Source: Desulfuromonas sp.
GTDB taxonomy: Bacteria > Desulfobacterota > Desulfuromonadia > Desulfuromonadales > Trichloromonadaceae
DNA length: 7,084 bases
Direction: 5' to 3'
Assembly (NCBI GenBank): GCA_030145265.1
Contig: JAQYWA010000108.1
Location: forward strand, 1-7,084
A program made the position numbers and the translations under genes. Below, piece after piece: positions 1-5,429 of the stretch; within the stretch, counting starts at the first letter, position 1, and every line of letters begins with the position of its first letter. The notes under the pieces are model-generated. The model was not told the DNA's origin. It searched no databases and saw only the letters and a list, made by a program, of their open reading frames with translations.

Positions 1-144
1 CCCATGCACGTACTCAATGCCGGCCTGATCGGCGCCGACATCTGCACCATCCCGACCTCGGTCATCAGCCAGTTGGCCAAGCATCCGCTCACCGATGTGG
101 GGATTGCCAAGTTCATGGCGGATTGGGAAAAGACCAATAAGTAG
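1..144 (+). CDS. Transaldolase, small TalC/FSA type (C-terminal 47 residues, 5' end cut by window)
   Basis: Frame 1 is open from the first base to the TAG at 142-144. The 47 visible residues match the C-terminal end of the small (about 215-residue) transaldolase / fructose-6-phosphate aldolase family: an [13 protein letters not shown] stretch, which is the last beta strand and phosphate-binding region of the TIM barrel, followed by the hallmark [16 protein letters not shown] helix. The family exchanges dihydroxyacetone units between sugar phosphates in the cytosolic non-oxidative pentose phosphate pathway. The Schiff-base lysine lies in the missing upstream part. Transaldolase and fructose-6-phosphate aldolase cannot be separated from this tail, so no symbol is given. 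An intrinsic terminator follows 45 bases downstream, so this gene ends its transcription unit. Confidence 0.9.
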   Translation, partial: PMHVLNAGLIGADICTIPTSVISQLAKHPLTDVGIAKFMADWEKTNK

Positions 145-188
145 CTGTTGCGCCCAGATCTTTCTGGGTAAACTTTAATAAAAAATCT

Positions 189-243
189 GGCCTGTTCGAC
201 CTTCTCCTGTTAGTATTAAGAGGCTGGTCTAACAGGCCTTTTT
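189..243 (+). terminator. Rho-independent terminator after the transaldolase gene
   Basis: The left arm GGCCTGTT (189-196) pairs perfectly with AACAGGCC (231-238) and runs straight into TTTTT (239-243). A further GACC/GGTC pairing (198-201 with 226-229) extends the stem past a one-base mismatch. The loop is long, so efficiency is uncertain, but position and T-tract fit a terminator for the upstream gene. Confidence 0.75.
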
Positions 244-325
244 GTGTTGCTGGGAGGGGCGGTGTGGTCTGGGTGGATAAAAACAGTAGTTTTTTATTTA
301 AGATAAAAATATTTGGTAAGACCAC

Positions 326-354
326 TTGACATTTGCTGTGGGCAGGAGTAGTTT
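326..354 (+). promoter_or_regulatory. Weak distal sigma70-type promoter candidate for sucCD
   Basis: A perfect -35 hexamer TTGACA (326-331) is followed after 17 bases by TAGTTT (349-354), which matches only 3 of 6 positions of TATAAT. If used, it would give sucC a leader of about 210 bases carrying the 404-438 hairpin. The poor -10 keeps confidence low. Confidence 0.25.
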
Positions 355-403
355 TGGCTATATGTATACGGTATTTGCTTTAATTGATTGTATGGTTTGG
401 TAA

Positions 404-438
404 ATGGTCGGGCCAAGTGTCCACTTTGGGCTGACCAT
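404..438. repeat. 35-base near-perfect inverted repeat upstream of sucC
   Basis: ATGGTC (404-409) pairs with GACCAT (433-438). Inward, the arms continue with GGGCCAAGTG against CACTTTGGGCT, needing one G-T wobble, one mismatch and one bulged T. The hairpin is long with a tiny loop. No T-tract follows, so it is not a simple terminator. It could be an operator for a dimeric regulator or an RNA stem in a long sucC leader; the sequence alone does not decide. Confidence 0.6.
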
Positions 439-517
439 GTTGGATTGTTATTCTGAGTGAATATATCGCAGGTGAAAACTGCCTGGATTGCATGGTTTTG
501 TGGGTAGGTTGGAACGG

Positions 518-546
518 TTTTGCTCAACAACCGGGATGGGTATAAT
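518..546 (+). promoter_or_regulatory. Probable proximal promoter of sucCD
   Basis: A perfect TATAAT -10 box sits at 541-546. The -35 is weak: TTTTGC (518-523) gives the ideal 17-base spacer, while TTGCTC (520-525) matches 3 of 6 with a 15-base spacer. Transcription would start near 553, leaving a short leader of about 17 bases with a GAGG ribosome-binding site (561-564) ahead of the ATG at 570. A perfect -10 with a poor -35 suggests an activator may be needed. Confidence 0.55.
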
Positions 547-569
547 TCCAGATACCAGAAGAGGAAAGC

Positions 570-1739
570 ATGAACATTCACGAGTACCAGGCCAAGGAAA
601 TCCTGAGCGCGTACGACATTCCTGTTCCCCGTGGGATGGTGGCCCTGACCGCCGACCAGGCTGAGCGGGCCGCCAAGATGATGGGCGGACATTGCGTGGT
701 CAAGGCGCAGATCTACGCCGGCGGCCGCGGCAAGGCCGGCGGCGTACAGTTGGTGCATCATCCGGAGCATGCCCATGAAGTGGCCAAGGACCTGTTCGGC
801 AGGCGTCTGGTGACCCCGCAGACCGGTCCACAGGGGCTCAAGGTGCGGCGAATCCTGGTCGAGGAGACGGTCGGCATTGCCCGCGAATTCTACCTGTCGA
901 TTACCCTTGATCGCGAAACCTCGCGCTATTGCCTGATCGCTTCGGCTGAAGGCGGCGTTAATATCGAGGAGACCGCGGCCAAGACCCCGGAAAAGATCCT
1001 GCGCCAGAGTATTGACCCCTACACCGGTCTGCGTTCCTATCAGGCCCGCCGGATCGCCCTCGGGCTCGGGCTCACGGGGAGTCTGTGCGAAGACTGCGTG
1101 CAGCTGATCCTTAACCTCTACCGGATGCTCCTTGAAAAAGACTGTTCGCTGGTCGAGATCAACCCGCTGGTGGTGACCAAGGCCGGCTGGCTGCTGGCTA
1201 TGGACGCCAAGGTTAACTTTGACGACAATGCTCTGTTCCGTCACTGGGAATATCACGACCTGCAGGATTATTCGCAACTCGACCCGCTGGAAATCAATGC
1301 CGGCAAGTTCGATCTCTCATACATCAAGCTGAACGGCAACATCGGCTGCATGGTCAACGGTGCCGGGCTGGCCATGGCCACCCTCGACGTGCTCAGTGAA
1401 AACGGCGGCGAACCGGCCAACTTTCTGGACGTTGGTGGCGGGGCGACCCGTGAGAAGGTGGCCGAGGCGTTCAAGATCATTCTCCAGGACCGCGATGTGC
1501 GCGGCGTCTTCGTCAACATCTTTGGCGGTATCATGCGCTGCGACGTCATCGCCCAGGGGATCATCGAGGCGGCTTCCGAGGTTCACTGTACCCTGCCGAT
1601 CGTGGTTCGGATGGATGGCTCCCAGGTCGAAGAAGGTAAGCAGCTGCTGCTCGAATCGGGGCTCAACGTCCAGTGTGTCGACTTCCTCGGCGACGGCGCC
1701 GCCGCCATTGTCAAGATGGTTGCCGAAGCCGCCGTATAA
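570..1739 (+). CDS. sucC: Succinyl-CoA synthetase (ADP-forming) beta subunit
   Basis: This 389-residue protein is almost the length of the E. coli SucC (388). With the alpha subunit it interconverts succinyl-CoA plus ADP and phosphate with succinate, CoA and ATP in the TCA cycle, in the cytosol. It begins with the family signature [12 protein letters not shown]. The N-terminal ATP-grasp domain (about 1-235) shows [17 protein letters not shown] (43-59), with K45 and the glycine-rich loop for nucleotide binding, and the Mg ligands N198 (in EINPL) and D212. The C-terminal ligase domain carries [15 protein letters not shown] (256-270), FLDVGGGA (285-292) and VNIFGGI (315-321), which contact the alpha subunit and its phosphohistidine. 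The ATG at 570 is supported by GAGG at 561-564. sucD starts 35 bases after the stop, so the two form an operon. Purine nucleotide specificity (ATP or GTP) cannot be read reliably. Confidence 0.97.
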   Translation: MNIHEYQAKEILSAYDIPVPRGMVALTADQAERAAKMMGGHCVVKAQIYAGGRGKAGGVQLVHHPEHAHEVAKDLFGRRLVTPQTGPQGLKVRRILVEETVGIAREFYLSITLDRETSRYCLIASAEGGVNIEETAAKTPEKILRQSIDPYTGLRSYQARRIALGLGLTGSLCEDCVQLILNLYRMLLEKDCSLVEINPLVVTKAGWLLAMDAKVNFDDNALFRHWEYHDLQDYSQLDPLEINAGKFDLSYIKLNGNIGCMVNGAGLAMATLDVLSENGGEPANFLDVGGGATREKVAEAFKIILQDRDVRGVFVNIFGGIMRCDVIAQGIIEAASEVHCTLPIVVRMDGSQVEEGKQLLLESGLNVQCVDFLGDGAAAIVKMVAEAAV

Positions 1740-1774
1740 CCGTATCTGCAACGGTCTTCATGGAGAATTAATAC

Positions 1775-2650
1775 ATGTCCATACTGATCAATAAAGAGAG
1801 TCGCATCGTCGTTCAGGGGATTACCGGCAAGACCGGGCTGTTCCATGCCCGTCAGTGTCGGGAGTACGGCACCAACATCGTCGCCGGGGTGACCCCGGGT
1901 AAGGGCGGCATTCACGTCGACGGCATCCCGGTCTTCGACTCGATGGAGGAGGCGCTGCGCATCACCAATGCCAACGTGTCGATGATTTTCGTGCCGCCGC
2001 CGGGGGCTGCCGACGCCATTCTGGAATCGGTCGAAGCAGGCATCGAGTTGGCGGTCTGCATCACCGAGGGCGTGCCGGTTCGCGATATGGTTATGGCCAA
2101 GCGCATCGTCGAGCAGAGCAAGACCCGGCTGATCGGTCCCAACTGCCCTGGCTTGATCACACCCGGAGAGTGTAAGGTCGGCATCATGCCCGGCTATATC
2201 CATAAACCGGGAAAGGTCGGCGTCGTCTCCCGCAGCGGTACCCTCACCTATGAGGCGGTCAAGCAGTTGTCCGACGCCGGCCTCGGCCAGTCGACCTGTG
2301 TCGGCATCGGCGGCGACCCGATCATCGGTATGAAGTTCATCGATGTCATCAAGATGTTCAACGACGATCCCGACACCGAGGCGGTCTTCATGATCGGCGA
2401 AATCGGCGGCGGCGCCGAGGAGGAAGCGGCCGAGTGGATCCGGGACAACATGAAAAAGCCGGTCGCCGCGTTCATCGCCGGGGTGACCGCCCCTCCCGGC
2501 AAACGCATGGGGCACGCCGGGGCGATCGTCACCGGCGGCAAGGGGAAGGCCGAAGACAAGATCCAATGCCTGCAGGACTGCGGCGTGGTGGTCTCTTCAA
2601 GCCCGACCCGCATGGGCGAAGCGATGCTCGAAGCGCTGAAGAGCAAGTAG
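1775..2650 (+). CDS. sucD: Succinyl-CoA synthetase (ADP-forming) alpha subunit
   Basis: This 291-residue protein has the usual alpha-subunit length and binds CoA and carries the phosphohistidine of the enzyme. The N-terminal Rossmann-type CoA-binding domain has QGITGKTG (14-21), followed by GVTPGKGG (38-45) and an [11 protein letters not shown] strand-helix (72-82). GPNCPG (121-126) and [12 protein letters not shown] (149-160) lead into the ligase/flavodoxin-like domain. The active-site histidine is H247 in MGHAGAIV (245-252), matching H246 of E. coli. EIGGGAEE (209-216) is also conserved. The ATG at 1775 has GGAG at 1762-1765, 9 bases upstream. The gene lies 35 bases after sucC with no terminator between, so both subunits should be made from one mRNA. 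A strong terminator follows the stop within 25 bases. Confidence 0.97.
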   Translation: MSILINKESRIVVQGITGKTGLFHARQCREYGTNIVAGVTPGKGGIHVDGIPVFDSMEEALRITNANVSMIFVPPPGAADAILESVEAGIELAVCITEGVPVRDMVMAKRIVEQSKTRLIGPNCPGLITPGECKVGIMPGYIHKPGKVGVVSRSGTLTYEAVKQLSDAGLGQSTCVGIGGDPIIGMKFIDVIKMFNDDPDTEAVFMIGEIGGGAEEEAAEWIRDNMKKPVAAFIAGVTAPPGKRMGHAGAIVTGGKGKAEDKIQCLQDCGVVVSSSPTRMGEAMLEALKSK

Positions 2651-2674
2651 GTTTTTAACATCGAATCAGGCCGC

Positions 2675-2703
2675 AAAAGGCCCGGCTATTGCCGGGCCTT
2701 TTT
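2675..2703 (+). terminator. Strong Rho-independent terminator of sucCD
   Basis: AAGGCCCGGC (2677-2686) and GCCGGGCCTT (2691-2700) form a perfect 10-base-pair stem around a TATT loop, flanked by A's on the left and ending in TTTTT (2699-2703). It begins 24 bases after the sucD stop. The A-tract and T-tract symmetry means it could also stop transcription from the other side. Confidence 0.95.
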
Positions 2704-2740
2704 ACGTTGCGGTCGGTCGTGTTTATACTTATATGGTAAG

Positions 2741-2816
2741 CTCAGCTGGCGCTCGGTGTGGGCGCGGCCAAGGCGCAAACCCCTGTGGCAGGGGGCGCGA
2801 TAAGGGTTTTTGTATT
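2741..2816 (+). other. GC-rich hairpin segment between sucD and def
   Basis: This stretch contains four GCGC words (2749, 2762, 2773 and 2795). The strongest fold is GCGC (2773-2776), bulged AAA, CCCCTG (2780-2785), loop TGG, CAGGGG (2789-2794), GCGC (2795-2798), about 10 base pairs. A competing pairing joins AAACCC (2777-2782) to GGGTTT (2804-2809) and is followed by T-rich sequence TTGTATTTTT. It lies upstream of the predicted def promoter, so it need not be in the def mRNA. It could be a small RNA or a second terminator; no known family was recognised. Confidence 0.35.
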
Positions 2817-2846
2817 TTTCAGGGATTTTTGGCCGCCGGCTTAAGG

Positions 2847-2876
2847 TTGACTTTGGTGGCTGCCTGAACGTATCAT
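2847..2876 (+). promoter_or_regulatory. Sigma70-type promoter of the def-fmt unit
   Basis: TTGACT (2847-2852, 5 of 6 to consensus) and TATCAT (2871-2876, 5 of 6) are separated by 18 bases. Transcription would start near 2883, giving a leader of about 43 bases before the def ATG. It is the best two-box promoter in the window and follows a strong terminator, as expected for a new transcription unit. Confidence 0.7.
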
Positions 2877-2925
2877 AATAATTGGTAATTTCAATTTGCA
2901 GCTAAACTTGACCAAGAGATTCATT

Positions 2926-3444
2926 ATGTCTATTTTGCCCATCAAGCACTACCCCGATCCGGTGCTCAAGCAGATTGCCGAACCGGTTGCGACCATCGAT
3001 GCAGAATTTCGCAAGCTGGCAGCTGACATGGCTGATACCATGTATGCTGCCCCGGGGATCGGCTTGGCCGCTCCCCAGGTCGGGGTCTCCAAGCGCATGG
3101 CGGTGATCGACTGCGCCCCTTCCGGTGAGCCGCCCCAGCTCTTTACCCTGATCAATCCCGAAATCATCGACCGGGAAGGGGACTCCTGCGAAGAGGAGGG
3201 CTGTCTTTCCGTCCCGGCCTACTACGCCAAGGTGGATCGCAGCGCCAGAATCAGGGTCCGCTATCTCGATCTCGATGGGCAGACCGTGGAGTGCGACGCC
3301 GACGGCCTGCTCGCCATCTGCATCCAGCACGAACTCGACCACCTCGACGGCATCCTGTTCGTCGACCACCTCTCCCCGCTCAAAAAGGGGATTTTTCGTA
3401 AAAAATACAAAAAAATGATGGAACAGCAACGGGAGCAGATGTGA
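2926..3444 (+). CDS. def: Peptide deformylase
   Basis: This 172-residue metallohydrolase removes the formyl group from the N-terminal methionine of nascent proteins at the ribosome exit. All three family motifs are present: motif 1 GIGLAAPQVG (44-53), motif 2 EEGCLSVP (90-97) with metal ligand C93, and motif 3 QHELDHL (134-140) with metal ligands H135 and H139 and catalytic E136. The ATG at 2926 gives the typical start MSILPIKHYPDPVL; an in-frame TTG at 2896 would add ten residues foreign to the family and lies just downstream of the predicted transcription start. A weak AAGAGA site lies 7 bases upstream. The C-terminal tail is very basic (KKGIFRKKYKKMM, 153-165), suiting contact with ribosomal RNA. 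The stop overlaps the fmt start by 4 bases. EGCLSVP fits a bacterial type I enzyme. Confidence 0.97.
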   Translation: MSILPIKHYPDPVLKQIAEPVATIDAEFRKLAADMADTMYAAPGIGLAAPQVGVSKRMAVIDCAPSGEPPQLFTLINPEIIDREGDSCEEEGCLSVPAYYAKVDRSARIRVRYLDLDGQTVECDADGLLAICIQHELDHLDGILFVDHLSPLKKGIFRKKYKKMMEQQREQM

Positions 3445-4382
3445 TCAAGCCTCAGGATATCCGAACCATTTTCATGGGGACCCCGGAGTTTGCCCTGTCA
3501 ACTATGCAGGGTCTGATCGACTTCGGCCTCAACCTCTGTGGCGTTTATACCCAGCCGGACCGGCCCAAGGGGCGCGGCAACAAGATGGCGCCGCCGCCGG
3601 TCAAGGAGCTGGCCCTCAAATATGACATCCCGGTTTACCAGCCCCTCAAGCTGCGCGACCCGGCGGTCGTTGAAGAGTTGCGGCAACTGGCACCCGACTT
3701 GATCGTGGTGGTGGCCTTCGGGCAGATCCTGCCCAAGGGTGTGCTGGAGATTCCCCAGTACGGCTGCATCAATGTGCATGCCTCGCTCCTGCCCCGTTAT
3801 CGCGGCGCGGCACCGATCAATAAGGCGATCATCGACGGCGAGAGCGAGACCGGGGTGACCACCATGTATATGGATGTCGGTCTCGATACCGGCGACATGC
3901 TGATCAAACGCACCACCCCCATCGGCGCGTTGGAGACCGCCGGTGCGGTGCACGATCGTCTGGCCCTGCTCGGGCGCGAAGCGATGGAAGAAACCCTGCG
4001 GCAGCTCTGCGCCGGCACCCTGGTAGCGCAGAAGCAGGACGACGCCCTCACCAACTACGCACCGATGATGAAAAAGGAGGACGGCCGTATCGACTGGCAA
4101 CGCAGTGCCCGGGAGATCCACAACCAGGTGCGCGGGCTCGATCCCTGGCCGGGGGCGTACACGACCCTGCAGGACGAGGTGCTGAAGATTTCCCGGACCG
4201 AGCCCGAGGCGGGGGATGGGATTCCCGGTTCGGTGGTCTCCGCTGCCGCCGATGGCGTTCGTGTCGCCTGCGGTAAAGGCGTACTGCGGATCGGCGAACT
4301 GCAGCTGCCGGGAAAAAAGCGTCTGGCTGCCGCCGATTTTCTGCGTGGCAGCCAGCTTACCCCGGGGACCCTGCTCGGGTAA
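3441..4382 (+). CDS. fmt: Methionyl-tRNA formyltransferase
   Basis: This 313-residue cytosolic enzyme uses 10-formyltetrahydrofolate to formylate Met-tRNA(fMet), the step that Def later reverses on the protein. The N-terminal formyltransferase domain (about 6-210) shows FMGTPEFA (11-18), the tRNA-acceptor loop QPDRPKGRGNKMAPPPVK (38-55), and the catalytic trio N111, H113 and D149 in NVHASLLPRYRGAAPI and DVGLDTGDM, each five residues beyond the E. coli N106, H108 and D144. The smaller C-terminal domain (about 211-313), including GLDPWPGAY (232-240), binds tRNA. Length matches the family (about 315). The GTG start at 3441 shares GTGA with the def stop and has GGGAG at 3431-3435, so translation is probably coupled to def. 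Confidence 0.97.
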   Translation: MIKPQDIRTIFMGTPEFALSTMQGLIDFGLNLCGVYTQPDRPKGRGNKMAPPPVKELALKYDIPVYQPLKLRDPAVVEELRQLAPDLIVVVAFGQILPKGVLEIPQYGCINVHASLLPRYRGAAPINKAIIDGESETGVTTMYMDVGLDTGDMLIKRTTPIGALETAGAVHDRLALLGREAMEETLRQLCAGTLVAQKQDDALTNYAPMMKKEDGRIDWQRSAREIHNQVRGLDPWPGAYTTLQDEVLKISRTEPEAGDGIPGSVVSAAADGVRVACGKGVLRIGELQLPGKKRLAAADFLRGSQLTPGTLLG

Positions 4383-4405
4383 GCTGCTGGCGGCAGCCCG
4401 GATTT

Positions 4406-4441
4406 ATGACGGTGCCCCTTGATTTCACCCGGCGCCGTCAT
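4406..4441. repeat. 11-base-pair inverted repeat between fmt and htpX
   Basis: ATGACGGTGCC (4406-4416) pairs with GGCGCCGTCAT (4431-4441) with a single G-T wobble around a 14-base loop. It begins 24 bases after the fmt stop and is followed by TATATTTAT, so it could be a weak fmt terminator. The putative htpX -35 lies in its loop and the -10 directly after it, so it may instead be an operator. Both roles are possible. Confidence 0.55.
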
Positions 4442-4447
4442 TATATT
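4419..4447 (+). promoter_or_regulatory. Candidate htpX promoter inside the inverted repeat
   Basis: TTGATT (4419-4424, 4 of 6) and TATATT (4442-4447, 5 of 6) have the ideal 17-base spacing. Transcription would start near 4454, leaving a leader of about 67 bases that includes a 7-base-pair hairpin (CTGTCGC 4463-4469, loop TTA, GCGGCAG 4473-4479). I could not fit a convincing heat-shock sigma32 promoter (CTTGAA then CCCCAT) here. Confidence 0.45.
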
Positions 4448-4520
4448 TATGGATCTGAGGCCCTGTCGCTTAGCGGCAGTTGCTGTAAATGATAAAAGAA
4501 ATTTGAGAGGTGATGACTGT

Positions 4521-5348
4521 ATGAATACCCTGCGTACTGTTTTTCTGATGACCCTGCTGACGCTGGTGCTGGTCGGCGCCGGCGGCGCCCTTGGCGGCCA
4601 GGGGGGCGCCCTGTTTGCCCTGATCATGGCCGGGGTGATGAACCTGGGCTCCTACTGGTTTTCCGACAAAGTCGTGATCAAAATGTATCGCGGCACCGAA
4701 GTGACCAGCGGCCTACTGTTCGAGGTGGTTCACGAAATCTGTCAGCGCAACAATCTGCCGATGCCCAAGGTCTACACTCTGCCTCAGCCGACACCCAACG
4801 CCTTCGCCACCGGGCGCAATCCGCAGCACGCGGCTGTGGCGGCCACCGAGGGGATTCTGCAGATTCTCTCCCGCGAAGAGCTGATGGGGGTGATGGCCCA
4901 CGAGATGAGCCATGTCAAGCATCGCGATATCCTCATCGGCTCGATTGCCGCGACCATCGCCGGGGCGATTTCCTATATGGCGCACTTTGCCCAGTGGTCG
5001 ATGATTTTTGGCGGTAGCGACGAGGACGACAACCCGGTGGCGATGATCCTGATGATGATCCTGGCGCCGATTGCGGCGATGCTGGTGCAGATGGCGGTTT
5101 CCCGCTCTCGTGAATACGAGGCCGACAAGGGCGGAGCCAGGATGTGCGGCAACCCTCACTACCTGGCCAATGCCCTGCTCAAGCTCGAGGCGGCCAACAC
5201 CCAGCATCCGATGCCGAAGGTCAATGAAGCCACCGCCCACATGTTCATCGTCAGTCCGCTGCGCGGTGCCGGACTGAAATCGCTCTTTTCCACCCACCCC
5301 CCGGTCGAAGAGCGGGTGCGGCGGCTGCAAAATATGACGATCGTTTGA
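4521..5348 (+). CDS. htpX: HtpX-type membrane zinc metalloprotease (peptidase M48)
   Basis: This 275-residue inner-membrane endopeptidase is a homologue of HtpX, which degrades misfolded membrane proteins and in E. coli overlaps in role with FtsH. Hydrophobic segments near 5-20 and 28-46 precede a cytosolic catalytic domain; two more lie near 138-158 and 173-193. The zinc site is HEMSH (127-131), with ligands H127 and H131 and catalytic E128, plus SREYEAD (196-202) carrying the third ligand E198. FSTHPPVEERVRRL (256-269) is the typical C-terminal motif. The ATG at 4521 is preferred because it gives the family start MNTLRTVFLMTLL and has GAGGTGAT (4507-4514), an unusually full Shine-Dalgarno match, 6 bases upstream; a TTG at 4419 would add 34 atypical residues. 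Candidate promoter upstream and strong terminator downstream suggest it can be expressed alone. Confidence 0.95.
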   Translation: MNTLRTVFLMTLLTLVLVGAGGALGGQGGALFALIMAGVMNLGSYWFSDKVVIKMYRGTEVTSGLLFEVVHEICQRNNLPMPKVYTLPQPTPNAFATGRNPQHAAVAATEGILQILSREELMGVMAHEMSHVKHRDILIGSIAATIAGAISYMAHFAQWSMIFGGSDEDDNPVAMILMMILAPIAAMLVQMAVSRSREYEADKGGARMCGNPHYLANALLKLEAANTQHPMPKVNEATAHMFIVSPLRGAGLKSLFSTHPPVEERVRRLQNMTIV

Positions 5349-5376
5349 TCCAGAGCATTCATAAACCATCCTGCCG

Positions 5377-5410
5377 ACCAGGGGCGTGCTTAGCGCGCCC
5401 CTGGTTTTTT
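5377..5410 (+). terminator. Strong Rho-independent terminator after htpX
   Basis: ACCAGGGGCG (5377-5386) pairs perfectly with CGCCCCTGGT (5396-5405), with a small inner GC/GC pairing across a TTA loop, and runs into TTTTTT (5405-5410). It lies 28 bases after the htpX stop and ends only 19 bases before the rsmB start codon. Confidence 0.9.
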
Positions 5411-5429
5411 CCGTCGAAAGGTTGACTCT

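Larger units (their letters stand above)
244..569 (+). other. AT-rich intergenic region upstream of sucC
   Basis: The gap between the transaldolase stop and sucC is 425 bases and, after the terminator, is visibly richer in A and T than the coding DNA on both sides. I see no convincing coding frame on either strand. It contains a small AT-rich inverted repeat (AAAAAC at 279-284 and GTTTTT at 289-294 around AGTA), a weak promoter candidate at 326-354, a 35-base near-palindrome at 404-438 and the likely sucC promoter at 518-546. Its length and composition suit a regulatory region for sucCD. Confidence 0.6.

Noticed and set aside
279..294. AAAAAC-AGTA-GTTTTT hairpin
   Set aside because: A short AT-only stem in AT-rich DNA is likely by chance and too weak to call a terminator or operator.
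510..524. Sigma54-like -24/-12 promoter upstream of sucC (TGGAACG then TTGCT)
   Set aside because: The GG and GC elements are 9 bases apart instead of the required 10, and this spacing is strict. The TATAAT box just downstream explains the region better.
294..1277. Minus-strand frame covering the sucC upstream region and part of sucC
   Set aside because: It is a shadow of sucC that runs into AT-rich DNA. No recognisable domain is present and composition changes sharply along it.
1583..2566. Long minus-strand open frame opposite sucC/sucD, with similar ones opposite fmt, htpX and rsmB
   Set aside because: These are typical antisense frames of GC-rich genes. They have no family motifs, lie entirely opposite well-supported genes and read as low-complexity H/D/G/R-rich protein.
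2771..2806. Resemblance to a cyclic-di-GMP (GEMM-I) riboswitch: GCAAACC, a hairpin, then GGGGGCGCGATAAGG
   Set aside because: The exact GGGACGCAAAGC core and the second hairpin with its receptor are missing, and the element lies upstream of the def promoter. A covariance search would settle it.
2896..2925. TTG start adding ten residues to peptide deformylase
   Set aside because: The ATG at 2926 gives the conserved N-terminus and a normal length, and the extension does not look like the family.
4419..4520. TTG start adding 34 residues to HtpX
   Set aside because: The ATG at 4521 has an 8-base Shine-Dalgarno match and starts with the family's first membrane helix. The extension overlaps the inverted repeat and promoter.
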